Below, one piece after another: positions 47,288-59,380 of a DNA stretch of 64,000 nucleotides. The DNA is taken from positions 115,980,001 through 116,044,000 of the forward strand of contig CP142453.1 in the NCBI GenBank assembly GCA_038049695.1. The letters run 5' to 3'. The notes below the pieces were generated by a model. That model saw nothing but the letters and a program-made list of their open reading frames with translations, searched no databases and had not been told where the DNA came from. The translations under genes and the position numbers were made by a program. How positions within the stretch are numbered: position 1 is the first letter of the stretch; each line of letters starts with the position of its first letter. This DNA is from Cinnamomum chago. Its lineage: Eukaryota > Streptophyta > Magnoliopsida > Laurales > Lauraceae.

Positions 47288-47460
47288 AGAGAAAAGTTCC
47301 AAGGGCATTCATCATTCACCATAGGTAAGTGCACTTTTCCTTTTTTACACATAAATTTTTCTTTTGTATTTGAAATCTTCCTTTTATATTTAAAAATTTT
47401 TATTTATAAAAACATCCCTCATCCTATGGTGATGGATAGATGCACTTGAACATTCCCTTT
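47288..47460. mobile_element. MITE of family M2 beside TA repeats, copy 2
   Basis: The right end read inward, ATGTTCAAGTGCATCTATCC, then ATCACCATAGGATGAG, and the left end, AAAGTTCCAAGGGCATTCATC, then TTCACCATAGG, match the copy at 23965-24150. Short (TA)n runs lie on both sides. Confidence 0.7.
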
Positions 47461-48149
47461 GTATATATAAGAAAAAAAAACTACATAAAACTTCTTATCA
47501 CATTGAAGGGGTATAGTGGGGTTTTAAAATCTCCAGAGGGGGATGGTCCCCTTTGCCATCATCACATGGGTACCTGTCAAAGTTGATTAATACAAATGTC
47601 ATTCTCTAGTTTCTGTTTCTTTTACAATTTCAGAATTCAGTTGATTTGGGCATTTAAAAGTAGAGTGTGACACTCAAACATGTCGTGGAAAAAGTGGAAT
47701 TACCTACCATTTCGTTTCAATAATTTAAGAATAAAGATTATAAAACACTATTGTAAAAAATAGATGGCAAGACTATTTTTAATCTTATTGCACATTCTCT
47801 GTTTCTCACTTTCATATGTTTGCTTATAAATTATGTATTTGAAAAAGACTTCTGTTAACTTATATCGGAAAAATCTATCATGTTTCTATCAGATAAAAAG
47901 AAGTTTTTGCAAAATTATGGTAGGGTCATATAAGTTAAGCATAAGGCTTTATTTCTAATAACCATGTTCATAAGCTCCATCATAAGTAACAAAATCTTCC
48001 GAGTCCAAATAGTCCAATGTGTGACGAAAGGCCCTTGGTTTCATCTTCCCTCAAGATATTAGTACCTCGCCCGCCCATTTAGGAGCTGATGAAGTGGCAT
48101 AAGGAATGGATTTGCTCCTTAAGGCTTGTGTTCAAAGCTGCCCAGATTT

Positions 48150-48245
48150 ACCCTATTGTGTTCATGTGGGTTTACTGGGCACCACATGAGAAATTAGTCT
48201 TTTTAGATTAAAGACCTTTAATTAGGAATACCCACATCATAAAAT
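48150..48245. repeat. Dispersed fold-back repeat, second copy
   Basis: GAGAAATTAGTCTTTTTAGA and TTAAAGACCTTTAATTAGGA match 29098-29185. The ends (ATGTGGGT on both strands) are inverted. Confidence 0.6.
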
Positions 48246-48368
48246 AAAATGATCTTGGTACCTCAAAATGTAAGTAGGCAGTGTGACACGTGTTGCAGGT
48301 CTCATTCTCTTAACTATTTCTAGATTGAGGTTTCTCTTCTAAGATTTCAAAATCTTTCATGGCTAGGG

Positions 48369-50724
48369 TGTTAGGCTCCGTCCCGAGTTAATCTCGATTA
48401 ACTCTCATTAATGACGCTTACGATTAATTAAGCCGGTTTAGTAATTCGATGAAATCGAATTAGCCTAAATGAGTAAATTAGGCTTAATGAAATGTTAAGT
48501 GAAATTAGGAGTTGATGTACATAGAAATGAAGGTTCAATGAACAAATCAAAGACTTTTGGTATAAATACGGATTTGTACGTATTTTGTCGGATACGGAAA
48601 GTCTTGATACCAGCATGGGTATCTCGACGAATTTCATAAAAGACTTGAAGGGATTTGACGAGAAATGAATCAAGTGGACCTTGATTTGACTTGAAATGAG
48701 ATTAAAGGAAATAAAGGGGGGGGGGGGGTTAAATGCAACTTGGACCCTTATATAATCCAAATGAACTCATTTGAGTTCATTCATCATCTACAGAAACCCT
48801 AGACAACCTCCCTCTCCATCGTTTCTTCTTCTTTCTTCTGTTTCAAGCAAATTGAAGTGAGTGAATTGAAGAGAAGGTTATGCACTACATCTTCTTCATC
48901 TTCTATAGCCCCTTCATCAAGTTCTTTTGGATTTCCAAGGCTTCAAAGTGAGGATTTCCACCTTTGAAGCAAGCTCAACAATAGTGTTGTGCATCAAAGC
49001 TTCATTTAAGGCAAGTTATACATATGTTTATGATTGTTGGAGTGTTTTCAGTGAGTTTAATGGAAAAGAAATGATGGTTCAACTATTATGAGTGATTTAT
49101 GGATTTTGGAACCTTATTTAGGTTATGTAATTAATGTAATGGATTGAATGGATTTAAGTAGGGTTAGATTAATTAGATAATTAGTCTTGAGTTCATTTTG
49201 TTAAGTTTATAATTATATTGTCAATCAGGTTCAAAAAGAAGGGAAAAAGGAATGGGTGAAAAACCCATGCACTGCACTGCAGAACAGAACTTCGGTTCTG
49301 TTTCTGCAGTGTCGCCGGTCAACCGGCCAACAGGGCCTGGTCGACCGGGAACACTGGGTCAGGCCCGAAATGGCCTGACCAAATTACTGTTCACCTATTT
49401 ATTCAATACAATTCCAGGTCGACCGGGCCTTGCCAGGTCGACCCGGACCACTGGGAATTCTTTGAGAAACATAATTTAATCTCCGAATTTCCGGAATTAA
49501 GAGTTTAAGCTTAGAGATTGACCCAATTGTTCATAGTGAGAAAGATTTGGCCAATTGCTCGGACCGCCAGTGAGTTTTAGATTCTACGAAAACTAAAATG
49601 AGTCTTGAGGGAAGTATGACGAGTATTAATGTTATACCTCCATAAGTATTAACTAGGGTTATCCTAATGCATAATCATATACGTAATATCATCTATAGTA
49701 ATCTTTGCATTAATAACCAAAGTTACACTTATGGTTGGTTAGGAGATTACTTAAGACTTAGAATGAGATTAAATTGAATCGTCAACGAGACTGGCACTAC
49801 CTAGTGGTTTCCGAACTCATTATGAAATTGAATTGAATGACATGATAAATGAATGTAATGACTATTCCTACTACAGTAGATGAGAATGGGGTGTTCCGGA
49901 GCCCGTGGTGACACCAGTGATCTCTGATCAAGACACTGGGAGATCCCACCTTATTTGGACCGAAAGGTCATTGACTGAAAAGTTATACACTGAAAAGCCA
50001 TTAATAAAGGTTGAATCTAATGAATAAATGAATATGAATTTCTTCCTTTTGGAAGATTAAATGAATTGAATAGAGTTGAAACCAATACTAGTGTAGTTGT
50101 CATATTATTGTTATTGTTATTGTTATTTATGGTTATTTATGGTTATTATGGATTGTTTAGCACTGTTAAACAATGAATTGTTAGGAAATTGTAAATATGT
50201 TATAAATATATGTGTACCTTGTTGAACCGTCGTATTCACGGTATTACTGATGATATTACAGGCTCAGTTACCCGTGCCGGTCCCTCCGAGACCGTCCCGC
50301 CAGCGCAGGAGGCCCATTCGCTACCTCCAGGAGGTCTAGCTGAATGGACGTAATCAGAGAGCGGGTTCATTGAAGTCTTTTGGAAACTTTTTAGAAGTTA
50401 TTTATATATTCATTTTGGTATGGTAGGTGCTGTATATAATGTCCCCTGCATTGTATTTAAATATGCAGTGGTTGATTAGTAGGATAAATGAAACGATGTA
50501 AATGGACGGTACAATTTTAAAGTAAAGTGTTTAATTCACATTGATACATGGTTGTCAATGTATTTTATTTGTATATTCCGCACAACTGTACATTGACAGG
50601 TATTATGCAAGATCCCTTGTAGATTCGTTTTAACTTCGGTTATTTCGGATCTACGGGAGTAAGTATGAACATCGCGACCCGGGGTTAACCCTAATGACTC
50701 TGATCTCGGGTCTGGGTCGTGACA
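48369..50724 (+). mobile_element. Gypsy-type solo LTR 1 (2.36 kb)
   Basis: The ends are TGTTAGGCTCCGTC and GGGTCGTGACA, typical of Tekay/Del-like gypsy LTRs. The perfect 5-bp duplication TAGGG flanks it (48364-48368 and 50725-50729). There is a TATA box in CCTTATATAATCC (near 48749) and a GGTCGACC palindrome cassette at 49305-49455. A conserved short open piece after an acceptor-like site lies at 50262-50339. No internal region remains, so it is an LTR left by recombination. Confidence 0.85.
49305..49455. repeat. Four-palindrome GGTCGACC cassette in gypsy solo LTR 1
   Basis: GGTCAACC at 49317-49324, then GGTCGACC at 49339-49346, 49417-49424 and 49436-49443. The start-to-start spacings are 22, 78 and 19. 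The lead-in GCAGTGTCGCC is the same as at 15131-15290. Confidence 0.9.
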
Positions 50725-50729
50725 TAGGG

Positions 50730-52053
50730 TTTTACTTTCTAAGTTTTGTCATTTTAAAAATACTGCAGTGTTTTGTTTTGTAGATTGTAGGTATTATTAT
50801 ATACTTAAGGTCTATTTTATGTTTTATTTAACATTAATTTGCATTTTCTTTAAAAGAAATAAGAAGCTCCTGGAGGACTCTAAGTGGGGTCCATCATACG
50901 ATTTTTTTTTTCTTTTAAAGCATGGTTAGGCTAAGGCCACTCTAGTTCCTCCCCTCCCCACCCCTTACCTGTAAGGCGACCATTATCATTTTTCACCACA
51001 TGGAATTCATTATATGTTACGCTGAAAGGATTTTTTACTTTTAATCCCCGATTCCTCTACTTGTGTCAAGGAGGGGTTTGGTTCCTTGATTCCCAATGAG
51101 GTCCATCTAAAAAAAGTTTGTCTTCAAAATTTACTCTTCTATGAGCTATCTCACTCATAAGATTGACTGCAAGATGAAAAACACAGATTAAAACAATCTT
51201 ATACATTACGTGGTGAATCTTACGTTGGAGTCAATTCTTATTAGAGGAAAGCCTATAAACATTATATATATAGAATAAAAACGTTTATTTTGAATCGTTC
51301 AGATTTTTAATAAGTCAACGCCATTTTTGGATTCTTCTCCTTCGTTAGGAATTTTAATTCAACTATCCGGGTCCTTTTGCCTTGCTCATCTACAGCACTG
51401 ACGCATTATTAAGTTCTTCCAGCCATTGATAGGATTTTTTGCAAATCTAAGTAGGTTGGGTAGGTTGAACTGTTCAATGACATCCAGTGCTAATTTGATC
51501 TCTGGATCTAAATGGTGACAAAGAAATACATATATATCTGTATACCATACAACAGTGTATCTTGAGTGATCTTCCTTCATTGTCCCAGAGACTTTGTTCC
51601 ATCCAAAAATTTTAAATGATTTCTCCACCAGGTGGACTGAAACAGTGCACATGACAATGATTAAAGAGTAAATGTCATATGCAATTTTCCAATCCGGACA
51701 TGATTATTCACCATGACGAGTGAGGTATTAGATTTTGATCACACCCTCACTAAGGTGAAGAGTTTGATTAAACAGTATGGATTGTGTCTCTCAGAAATGA
51801 ACTGCACTTTGTAGTGAAAAGAAGAGAAATTACATAGGCTCTTGGAGCCCCAAAATAATATCTCAATGGAGTAGAAAGAGGAGAGCTCAATTATCTGAGA
51901 GTGTGATTGTGTTTCCATTTTCTTTGGTGGGGCATCAACTAAACCTTTAGATCTGCGTGGGTGATCATGTATACTTTTGTTCGATGTCATATAAACATGG
52001 TCTAAAATCTCCACAATCCGACTGTAGGCAACTCTACTCAACTTGCAAGTTCA
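50730..52053. other. Host-like spacer between the two solo LTRs
   Basis: AT-rich. No retroelement internal domain and no gene are recognised. Confidence 0.5.
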
Positions 52054-52058
52054 TCAAG

Positions 52059-54322
52059 TGTTAGGCTCCGTCCCGAGTTAATCACGATTAACTCTAATTA
52101 ATTGAGTTGATGACTAATTAAGCCGGTTTAAATGAACTAATGGTGATTTATCGCCAAATTGATTGGAATTTGCCTAATGTAGGCTTAATAGTAACTGAGT
52201 TATGAAATGAATTGAATGGAAGGGAAAATGAAGCTCAAAGGAGTAAACCAAGGACTTTTTCGGAAATACGGATTTGTACGTATGTTGTCGCATACGGAAA
52301 GTCTTAATATCCGCATGTGTATCTCGACGAGTACGATAATTTTCATATACGACTTGAATTGATTCGACGAGAAATGAATCAAATGGACTTTGATTTGACT
52401 TGAATGAGGATTAAATGAAACTAATGGGCTTAAATGCAATTTGCGAGCTTATATAAGCAAATGAGTTGATTCATTTGACTCAAACCCTAGGCAACAATTC
52501 TTCTTCAGCCGTTTCTTCTTCGTCTTCCATTTTTCATTCGTTTCAAATGTGAATTGAAGTGATGGACTAGAGAGAAGTTGAATTACTTCATCTTCTTCAT
52601 CTTCTTGATCATCTTCTTAGAGTTTTTCTTGGAAATCAAGCTTCAAGTGAAGGAATTTCATCTCCAAGCTAAGTTAATCAAGGGAGAAACTTCATCTAAG
52701 GCAAGTATATGCATTTCTAGCAATTTGAGCTTTTATATAACTTGTATGAACTCAAGGAGTTCAAAAATGGGGTTTTTGTTCAGAGTTTCTGAAGCTCGAA
52801 AATGAGTTTCTGGGCGATTTTCGGCTAGCCGCGAGGCTAACCGCCATAAAAATCCGAAATTGGCGAGCTTCTGGAAAGCTAACCGCCAAATTTTGGTTAA
52901 CCGAAATTGGAATTTCGGCTAACTGCGAGGTGACCGAGATTGGTCAGAAATCCCTGTCAGGAAAATCAGATTCTGGAAAGCTGACCGCAGCTAACCGAAC
53001 TTGGTTCGGCTAGCCGCCAGCCGAATTTCGGCTAACCGCCAGTACGGTTCGGCTAGCCGCTTGCACAATTACGGCTAACCGCCAGGTAGCCGAATTGACC
53101 AGATTATTCGTAGTAAGGAAAATCAGTGAGTTTTGGAATTTTACGAAAACTAAGATCGCTTATGTGGTCATCAATGCTTCTCGTATAGTTAAGTGATATG
53201 TAAAACTCCATAAGTGTTAACTAGGGTTATTCGAATGCATAATCAACTAAGTAATATAATCAAAAGTAATACTTGCATTGATAACCAAAGTTGCACTCAC
53301 TGGTTGGTTAGAGGATTGGATAGAGGCTTACTTTAGAATGAGAATGAGATGGGTACGAATTGTTAAAGGGTCTGGCACTACCTAGTAGTTTCTTAAACTC
53401 CTTATTGAATTGCACTGAATGAATTGATAAATGAAATGACTATTCCTACTGCAGTAGATGAGATTGGGGAGCGTCCGGAGCTCCGTGGGACACCAGTGAT
53501 CTCTGATCAAGACACTGGAAGATCTCACTGCATTGGACCGAAAGGTCAAAGGATTGACGAATCCTAACCAATGCTGAATGTAAGTAATTGAATGAATATG
53601 AAATGAAAAGTCATACAAGGCCATAATAAATATGGAACAGAATGAATTAATATGAATATGAAATGCTTCCTTTTTGGGAAGAACTAAATGGAGTTGAAAC
53701 CAATGCTAGTGTAGTTGCCAGTATTATTGTCATTGTTATGGTATTATTCTGGATTACTTAGAATTGTTTAAGTCAATGTATTGTTAGGAATTGTTAGACA
53801 TATGTATATATCTTGTTGAACCGTCGTGTTCATGGTATTACTGATGATGTTACAGGCTCAGTTACCTGTGCCGGTCCCTCTGAGATCGTCCCACCAACAG
53901 AGGAGGCCCATTCGATATCTCCAGGAGATCTAGCCGAATGGACGTGACCTGAGAGGGGATAACATAGAATCTTTTGGAAACTTTGTATAAATTGTTTTGT
54001 ATAATCATTGTGGTATTGTAGGAATTGTATATGATGTTCCCTGCATTGTATTTCAATATGCAGTGGTTGATTAGTAGGATAAATGAAACGATGTAAATGG
54101 ACTGTACAGTTTTAAAGTAAAGTGTTTAATTCATTTTGTTAAATCATTGTCAATGTCTATTATGGGTATTTCCGCACAACTGTACATTGATAGGTACGTT
54201 TGCAAGATCCCTTGTAGATTCGTTTTAACTTCGGTTAATTCGAGTTTACGGGAGTAAGTCTGATTTCATCGCGACCCGAGAGTTAACCCTAATGACTCTG
54301 ATCTCGGGGCCGGGTCGTGACA
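52059..54322 (+). mobile_element. Gypsy-type solo LTR 2 (2.26 kb), sibling of LTR 1
   Basis: It starts TGTTAGGCTCCGTC and ends GGGTCGTGACA. It has its own perfect 5-bp duplication TCAAG (52054-52058 and 54323-54327). It aligns with LTR 1 along most of its length (for example ACGGATTTGTACGTATKTTG and GTGATCTCTGATCAAGACAC). In place of the GGTCGACC cassette it carries a GGCTAGCC/GGCTAACC array (52810-53100). Overall divergence is considerable, so the two are subfamilies or old insertions. Confidence 0.85.
52810..53100. repeat. GGCTAGCC / GGCTAACC palindrome array in gypsy solo LTR 2
   Basis: GGCTAGCC at 52823, 53008 and 53051; GGCTAACC at 52835, 53030 and 53073; GGTTAACC at 52895; several near-matches between them. 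Most sit in the context CGG...CCGC. Confidence 0.88.
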
Positions 54323-54327
54323 TCAAG

Positions 54328-55404
54328 CCAAACAAGTGTTGCACAATGATGCATAACTCGTGTTATGTCCAAGTTTTTTTAATAGTAATCTCCATTTGAA
54401 GGAACTTCTACATTAGATATGAATATACTAATTATTATAATAAAAGATTTAGAAATATTATTTTTATAAACATAAAAACGAGCACCCTTAAAGTACAAAC
54501 AAATTCGATAATGCATAACCATTACACATGCGAACATACGTAAATGACTACAAATGAAATGACCCCTTAGAACATAGCTAGGGGTGAAATGTCATGTTGG
54601 GTTCATGTTTTGTATTCTGCATTTACCGGATTGATCCATTGGGTTGGCCAGGGACTGGGTTTTGGGTTAATGGGTATTTTGGTCATTATATCGGGGCTTT
54701 CTTAGGACCAAAGATTGCATAGATTATAATTATGATGTAATATATAATCCTATATTAGATCTAAAGAGAGTGGAATAATAACGTGAGTGCATTCTCTTTG
54801 ACTTGGTTGAGGATTGTAACTACTCGCGCTTCCACACGCGCATGCACACGCACAACAAGCTCTATAAGAGGCCCAGGCCTATTTAGATGCAATATATATC
54901 AATGCTTCCAGATATCCTACTCTAACCCTATAATTAGCATGCATCAAAGGGAGCCCCACTGGCCACTAGCTACTTATTCACAAGTTTGAAATCGTTTTTT
55001 GTTTTTTGTTTTTTAGGTAGAATACAAGTTTGAAACTTGCGGTAATTAGCTCATAGCCGGAATTTCGTTTCACACACTTTATCACCTGAGAAACTGTAGT
55101 TATGAATATATGCTACATGTGTACACAGAACTGTCTTTGTTTTTAAGTAGAAAAACACAAAACTGTCTTTAGTATTATTCTCAACGAACTATCTTAGAAT
55201 TCTTTTACGAAAATAGATAAAAAAGGGGGAAAAAAAAAACCGACAACACCACCACCATCATCGTTTACCAAAACCTGGATGGTTAGATTAAGATATGCCG
55301 TCATGACTTTATGATATGGAGCAGATTGGTCGCTGCACCACAAGTAACCCTCTAGTATTTTATTCTCTTTAATATTCACTTCACTTTATTTTATCATGTG
55401 AGTA
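54328..55404. other. Stretch without a recognisable gene
   Basis: AT-rich non-coding sequence. No motif beyond simple runs is supported. Confidence 0.4.
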
Positions 55405-55903
55405 GGACACGTTTGCATAGAAGCAATTTCCATGGAAAGATGAAATTGCCACATCAGTAAATTCTATGGTTTTTAAATATTTTAGAAAATGTTTTACGAG
55501 AAAATTAGAAATTTAAGTTTGGTGCAAAAAGTTTTTTCTCGATGAATTAATGTTAATGCTGTTTTGTACAGCTGCGGATTTCTTCAGTGGAAACTACTGT
55601 TTAGTGAAAATTAATGGGTGTGTGGGTCGGTATGTGGGTGGGGATGAAAGGGGAGGGGGATGAAAGGGGGTGGTTAGGTGGAGTGAGGGTGGGAGTGAGG
55701 AAATGGAAGGTCAGTTTTCCGTGGAAATTGACTTCACATACCCCCCTCCTCATAGGAAGTCTACTTCTATACCTAGGAAGGAAAAACTAACGTGACAAAA
55801 AAGCACTTTCACCGAAAACTGCCGCACCAAACGCATAAAAAATAAGTTTTTTTTGTAGAAAACCACTTTCTTTTCCACGGAAACAGGCTACACAAATGTG
55901 TCC
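55405..55903. mobile_element. MITE family M3, copy 2
   Basis: The left GGACACGTTTGCATAG and the right end read inward, GGACACATTTGTGTAG, are inverted repeats, each followed by a TTTCCRTGGAAA box. The interior follows 26470-27072. The target duplication is unclear. Confidence 0.7.
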
Positions 55904-55953
55904 TTAGTCTTTTACTAAATAAGCCTGGTTTTCAAGGAGATTGAATTGTGTAG

Positions 55954-56120
55954 CAACGTTTGTTGTGGAAAGAGTTTTCCGGCACCTTGCTAGAGGTGTT
56001 TGGTGCAGCGACGAAATGACCCCATTTCTTCCTTCAGTTGTGCTAAGTTCTGTGAAGACAAGGATCCATAGGAAATTGATTCCGTGGACGTTTCCGTTTC
56101 CACGGTGTTTACCAAACTAG
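55954..56120. mobile_element. MITE family M3-related, short copy
   Basis: ACGTTTGTTGTGGAAAG on the left and GTAAACACCGTGGAAACGG, read inward from the right, echo the ends of the neighbouring M3 element, 50 bp away. Confidence 0.5.
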
Positions 56121-57640
56121 GGTATGGGCCATGATCGAGCCCAAATCAGTAAAAATCGATAGTTGAATTTGTCAAATCTATACCATCAATTATTTCAAAC
56201 TAAAATCTTTATTACTTTCTAAGACATCACGATCAACCTCGGTTGGACACGATGGTCGAAGTGGACGATCCAAACCGTCCACTCCGCGGATTCACCTGCA
56301 GTATGATTATTAAAAAATTGGTCCCAACATGTGTGGACAAATAAAATGAAGAACTTATTAAATTAATAAGCCCAAGACAGCAGATTGATTTAAAACATGT
56401 AACGGCCGAATTGGGTGGTTCATACAGTCTGTTTTTTATATTCTCAAAACTGGCATGCATTGTATTTGATTCAACACATGATTCAACACATGTGCATGTA
56501 TGTAGTGGCCATTGAAGTGTAATTACTAAAAGCACCTCCCATTTCTTGCTTGGTTTATCTATCTGTCACTTTCTTATTTGTTTTGGTTGTTGAAACCAAG
56601 ACTATTAGCTTTGGTAATGTTCCAATCAATTGACATGCGGGATCCACAAATCAATGATTACCAGCTAATGTAGCAGTGTAATTCGTACATGCTTCTTTCT
56701 TCAATGTGGGGGATTGTTAGCTATTCAAGGGAAAATGACTGATTTATTTTGGTTAACTTCACCAGAGCATTGCACTCACTGGGGGACCTACATGTTACAA
56801 TGAGGGTGCAGCTTCTAGAAATTCCTTAAATAGCACCTTAAAAGAATTTATTTTAATCTTTAACTTTTTAACGTGATCATTGCCTACACCACCTAAATGA
56901 AAATCTTAGGTCCGTCGTTGATTGCACTTGCACCTAATACTAGTCTTTAACCCATTTGATCAGAATGAAACTTCTACATAAGTGAGGCCTGCACAATGGT
57001 TTGAGTATTGTTACCAGAAGTGTCTTGGCCATGCGCAAAGCCAATATAAATCTCTTATGCATTGATCATTTTCCATGTATCAGTTATATTGATGTGATTT
57101 TATTTTCGGTCTAAAAATTAATATAATAGTTTATATCTTCTCCTGTTGATCCTGGCTTGTGTGAATGATTTGTTGAAAATGTACCAGTGATTGAATGTGT
57201 GAATTGGATAATGGTGGGGTCTCTAGGTACGTCCGGTTGAAAAACTTGTATCAATCAGCTGGTAACATAGTCAGGGCTCAGGTGGGTCAATGTTTAAATC
57301 ATGGTGCCTAAATTTCATATGCGACATGAAATGGACATAATATGGTTAGTGTTGAGTACCTTTCCTACTGTTAAGGTTTCACCACAGCCACCAAATATCA
57401 TGTAAAGAAAGAATAAAACTAAAAATGTTGAGGGTGTTTGGGTAAAATAGGTCCAATTATTAGAATGAGCGGCTCTAATTGAGAGGAAGGGCCTGCGTTT
57501 TCGTGAGGGAGATGGAAAGGGTGGGGACATGTTTAGGTATGTGGTGAATTGTTTAGAAAGCCATGATTTGGATGTGTTGAGTGGTAGCTTAGTTTATCTC
57601 CGTACCCATGTGATTAAAGGAATTATAGAGTGCGACCCAA
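56121..57640. other. Stretch without a recognisable gene
   Basis: Non-coding, AT-rich. Open frames are short and show no family likeness. Confidence 0.4.
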
Positions 57641-57790
57641 CATAACCCCTTCTTTGCTAAGAAGGGGGTGCCTGTTCTTTTCTGCTTGTCCAGGATTTGA
57701 ACCTGGACAGACACCTTTCCTCACATGAGGTTGTGTTACCTCGCCAAAGGTCAACTCTCTTCACTGGAGGGTCCCCCACCTCAGCCAAGG
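57641..57790 (-). repeat. tRNA-derived SINE-like repeat
   Basis: The reverse complement contains CCAGGTTCAAATCCTGG, a perfect T-arm with B box, and an A-box-like GGCGAGGTAACAC upstream. The acceptor arms do not pair, so it is not a working tRNA gene. Confidence 0.5.
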
Positions 57791-57860
57791 TTTACTCCCT
57801 TCACCTGAGGACTTCCTCATGAGATGGCTAGAGGCTGTAATTAACCCCCCTAATCTTGGA

Positions 57861-59380
57861 TACAAAAAATAAAAAATAAAACCCTTCTTTGCTCATTCTC
57901 TCAGTTTTACCTAATGAAAAATGAGCTCTTTGACCATTTTTCAAATATTACACGTGACAAAGTTTATGGAGCCATTGCTATATTAGATACCAGATGAATA
58001 ATTGAATTTTCTAATCCTCAAAAACCTTTTGTCTTTGGCAAGGCCAATTGTCCTACATACTATTTTCAAAAATAAACACAAAAAGAGCTTCTTAGCATGA
58101 AACTGCTTAAAACTAAGCTTATCAATAATGTCAATGGTTTTCATGTGGATGACAATCTACATGCATGGGACCATTTTTATACCTCAAAGTTGTGTTTGAG
58201 GGAAAACAAAACGCGACTTGGTTTTCATCAAGCCACTTAGTAATAAGAATACTTATTACTTGCAATTGCAATCACAACTTAAATGTCTAAGACCTATTAA
58301 ATGAATATCCAACATATCTTATCTTTATCCAAAATGGTATCCATCATAAAGCACCCTTATATTTTATTATCTCTTAATTTAATGCTTCACCTCACCATAT
58401 TTCAATTCACCATACATCCAAATACGCTCGATAATTGGACAAATGCAAGTGTGTGATATAAATAACCTAGATCAATCAAAGCCTCTCATGGTCCACAAAA
58501 GATATATAGGTATGGAAATCCCCATGTGGACTTCAAGCAAAAGGATCATATCTCTTTTTTTCTTCTTTCATGCATATGGTTCTTGTTGTCTTTAGAAAAA
58601 AGTTCGTTTCAGCTTCTTCGTCATCACCATTGTTATTATTATGACTACTACTAATTAAAGAAGGACACTCCTATGTTCTCTCCTCTCCTCACAAGATTTC
58701 CTGCATCCACCAGGTATGCCCAAAAAATAATGCTGTGACTTCACTAGATCGAACACCTTCTTTCTTTCTTTCTTTCTATCTAGAACACCTTTTACTCACT
58801 TCCCTTCAACAAAGATGTCTGCCAAAAACACAGACGGTTTAAAAAGTTGGTAGATGAGTGTTGTGCTGTTACCTAGCGACTAGGACATTAAATCATGGGT
58901 TTGATCCTAACTTACCAACCAAACAAAAGGGAAACTAGAAAAGGGAAAAGAAATGATGAGTCTCTTTGCATGCCTTGTATTAAAAACCCTAAGTTCAACA
59001 CTCTGGTTTATTAGATAGATTTTTCTAAAAACAAACCTTGAAGTTCGCTTCCAATCTTGTCTAGACATTGATCACCTTCAAAAAATCCTAAAGAGCCTCC
59101 TTTACTTTTTTAAAAACTATTTTAAAGAATACTAATCACTTTTTTTTCTCTGCCTCCTACCATTTTAAGCAATTAAAAAAAAACTAAAATGTCTCTTATT
59201 TTAAACCCAAAACGTTGTCATAACTCAAATAACTTAAATGTTATCTAAAATTCCTTTGTGTTAATGATTATACTAGTTCATCTTCAGAAGGAGTTTGATC
59301 TTAACATGCCTTATAGTGATGATGATGCTTAATTAAAGAAATTGGATTAGGACTAATTATAATATATTAAAGTCGAGGGC
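57861..59380. other. Stretch without a recognisable gene
   Basis: Non-coding. A (TTTC)n run lies near 58759-58778, and a B-box-like GGTTTGATCC lies near 58900. Confidence 0.4.

Noticed and set aside
48369-54322. One retrotransposon with two 2.3 kb LTRs and a 1.3 kb interior
   Set aside because: Each LTR has its own distinct 5-bp duplication. The spacer has no primer-binding or polypurine site next to the LTRs.
57690-57770. tRNA gene on the minus strand
   Set aside because: The T-arm is perfect, but the acceptor and D arms do not pair. It fits a SINE head better.
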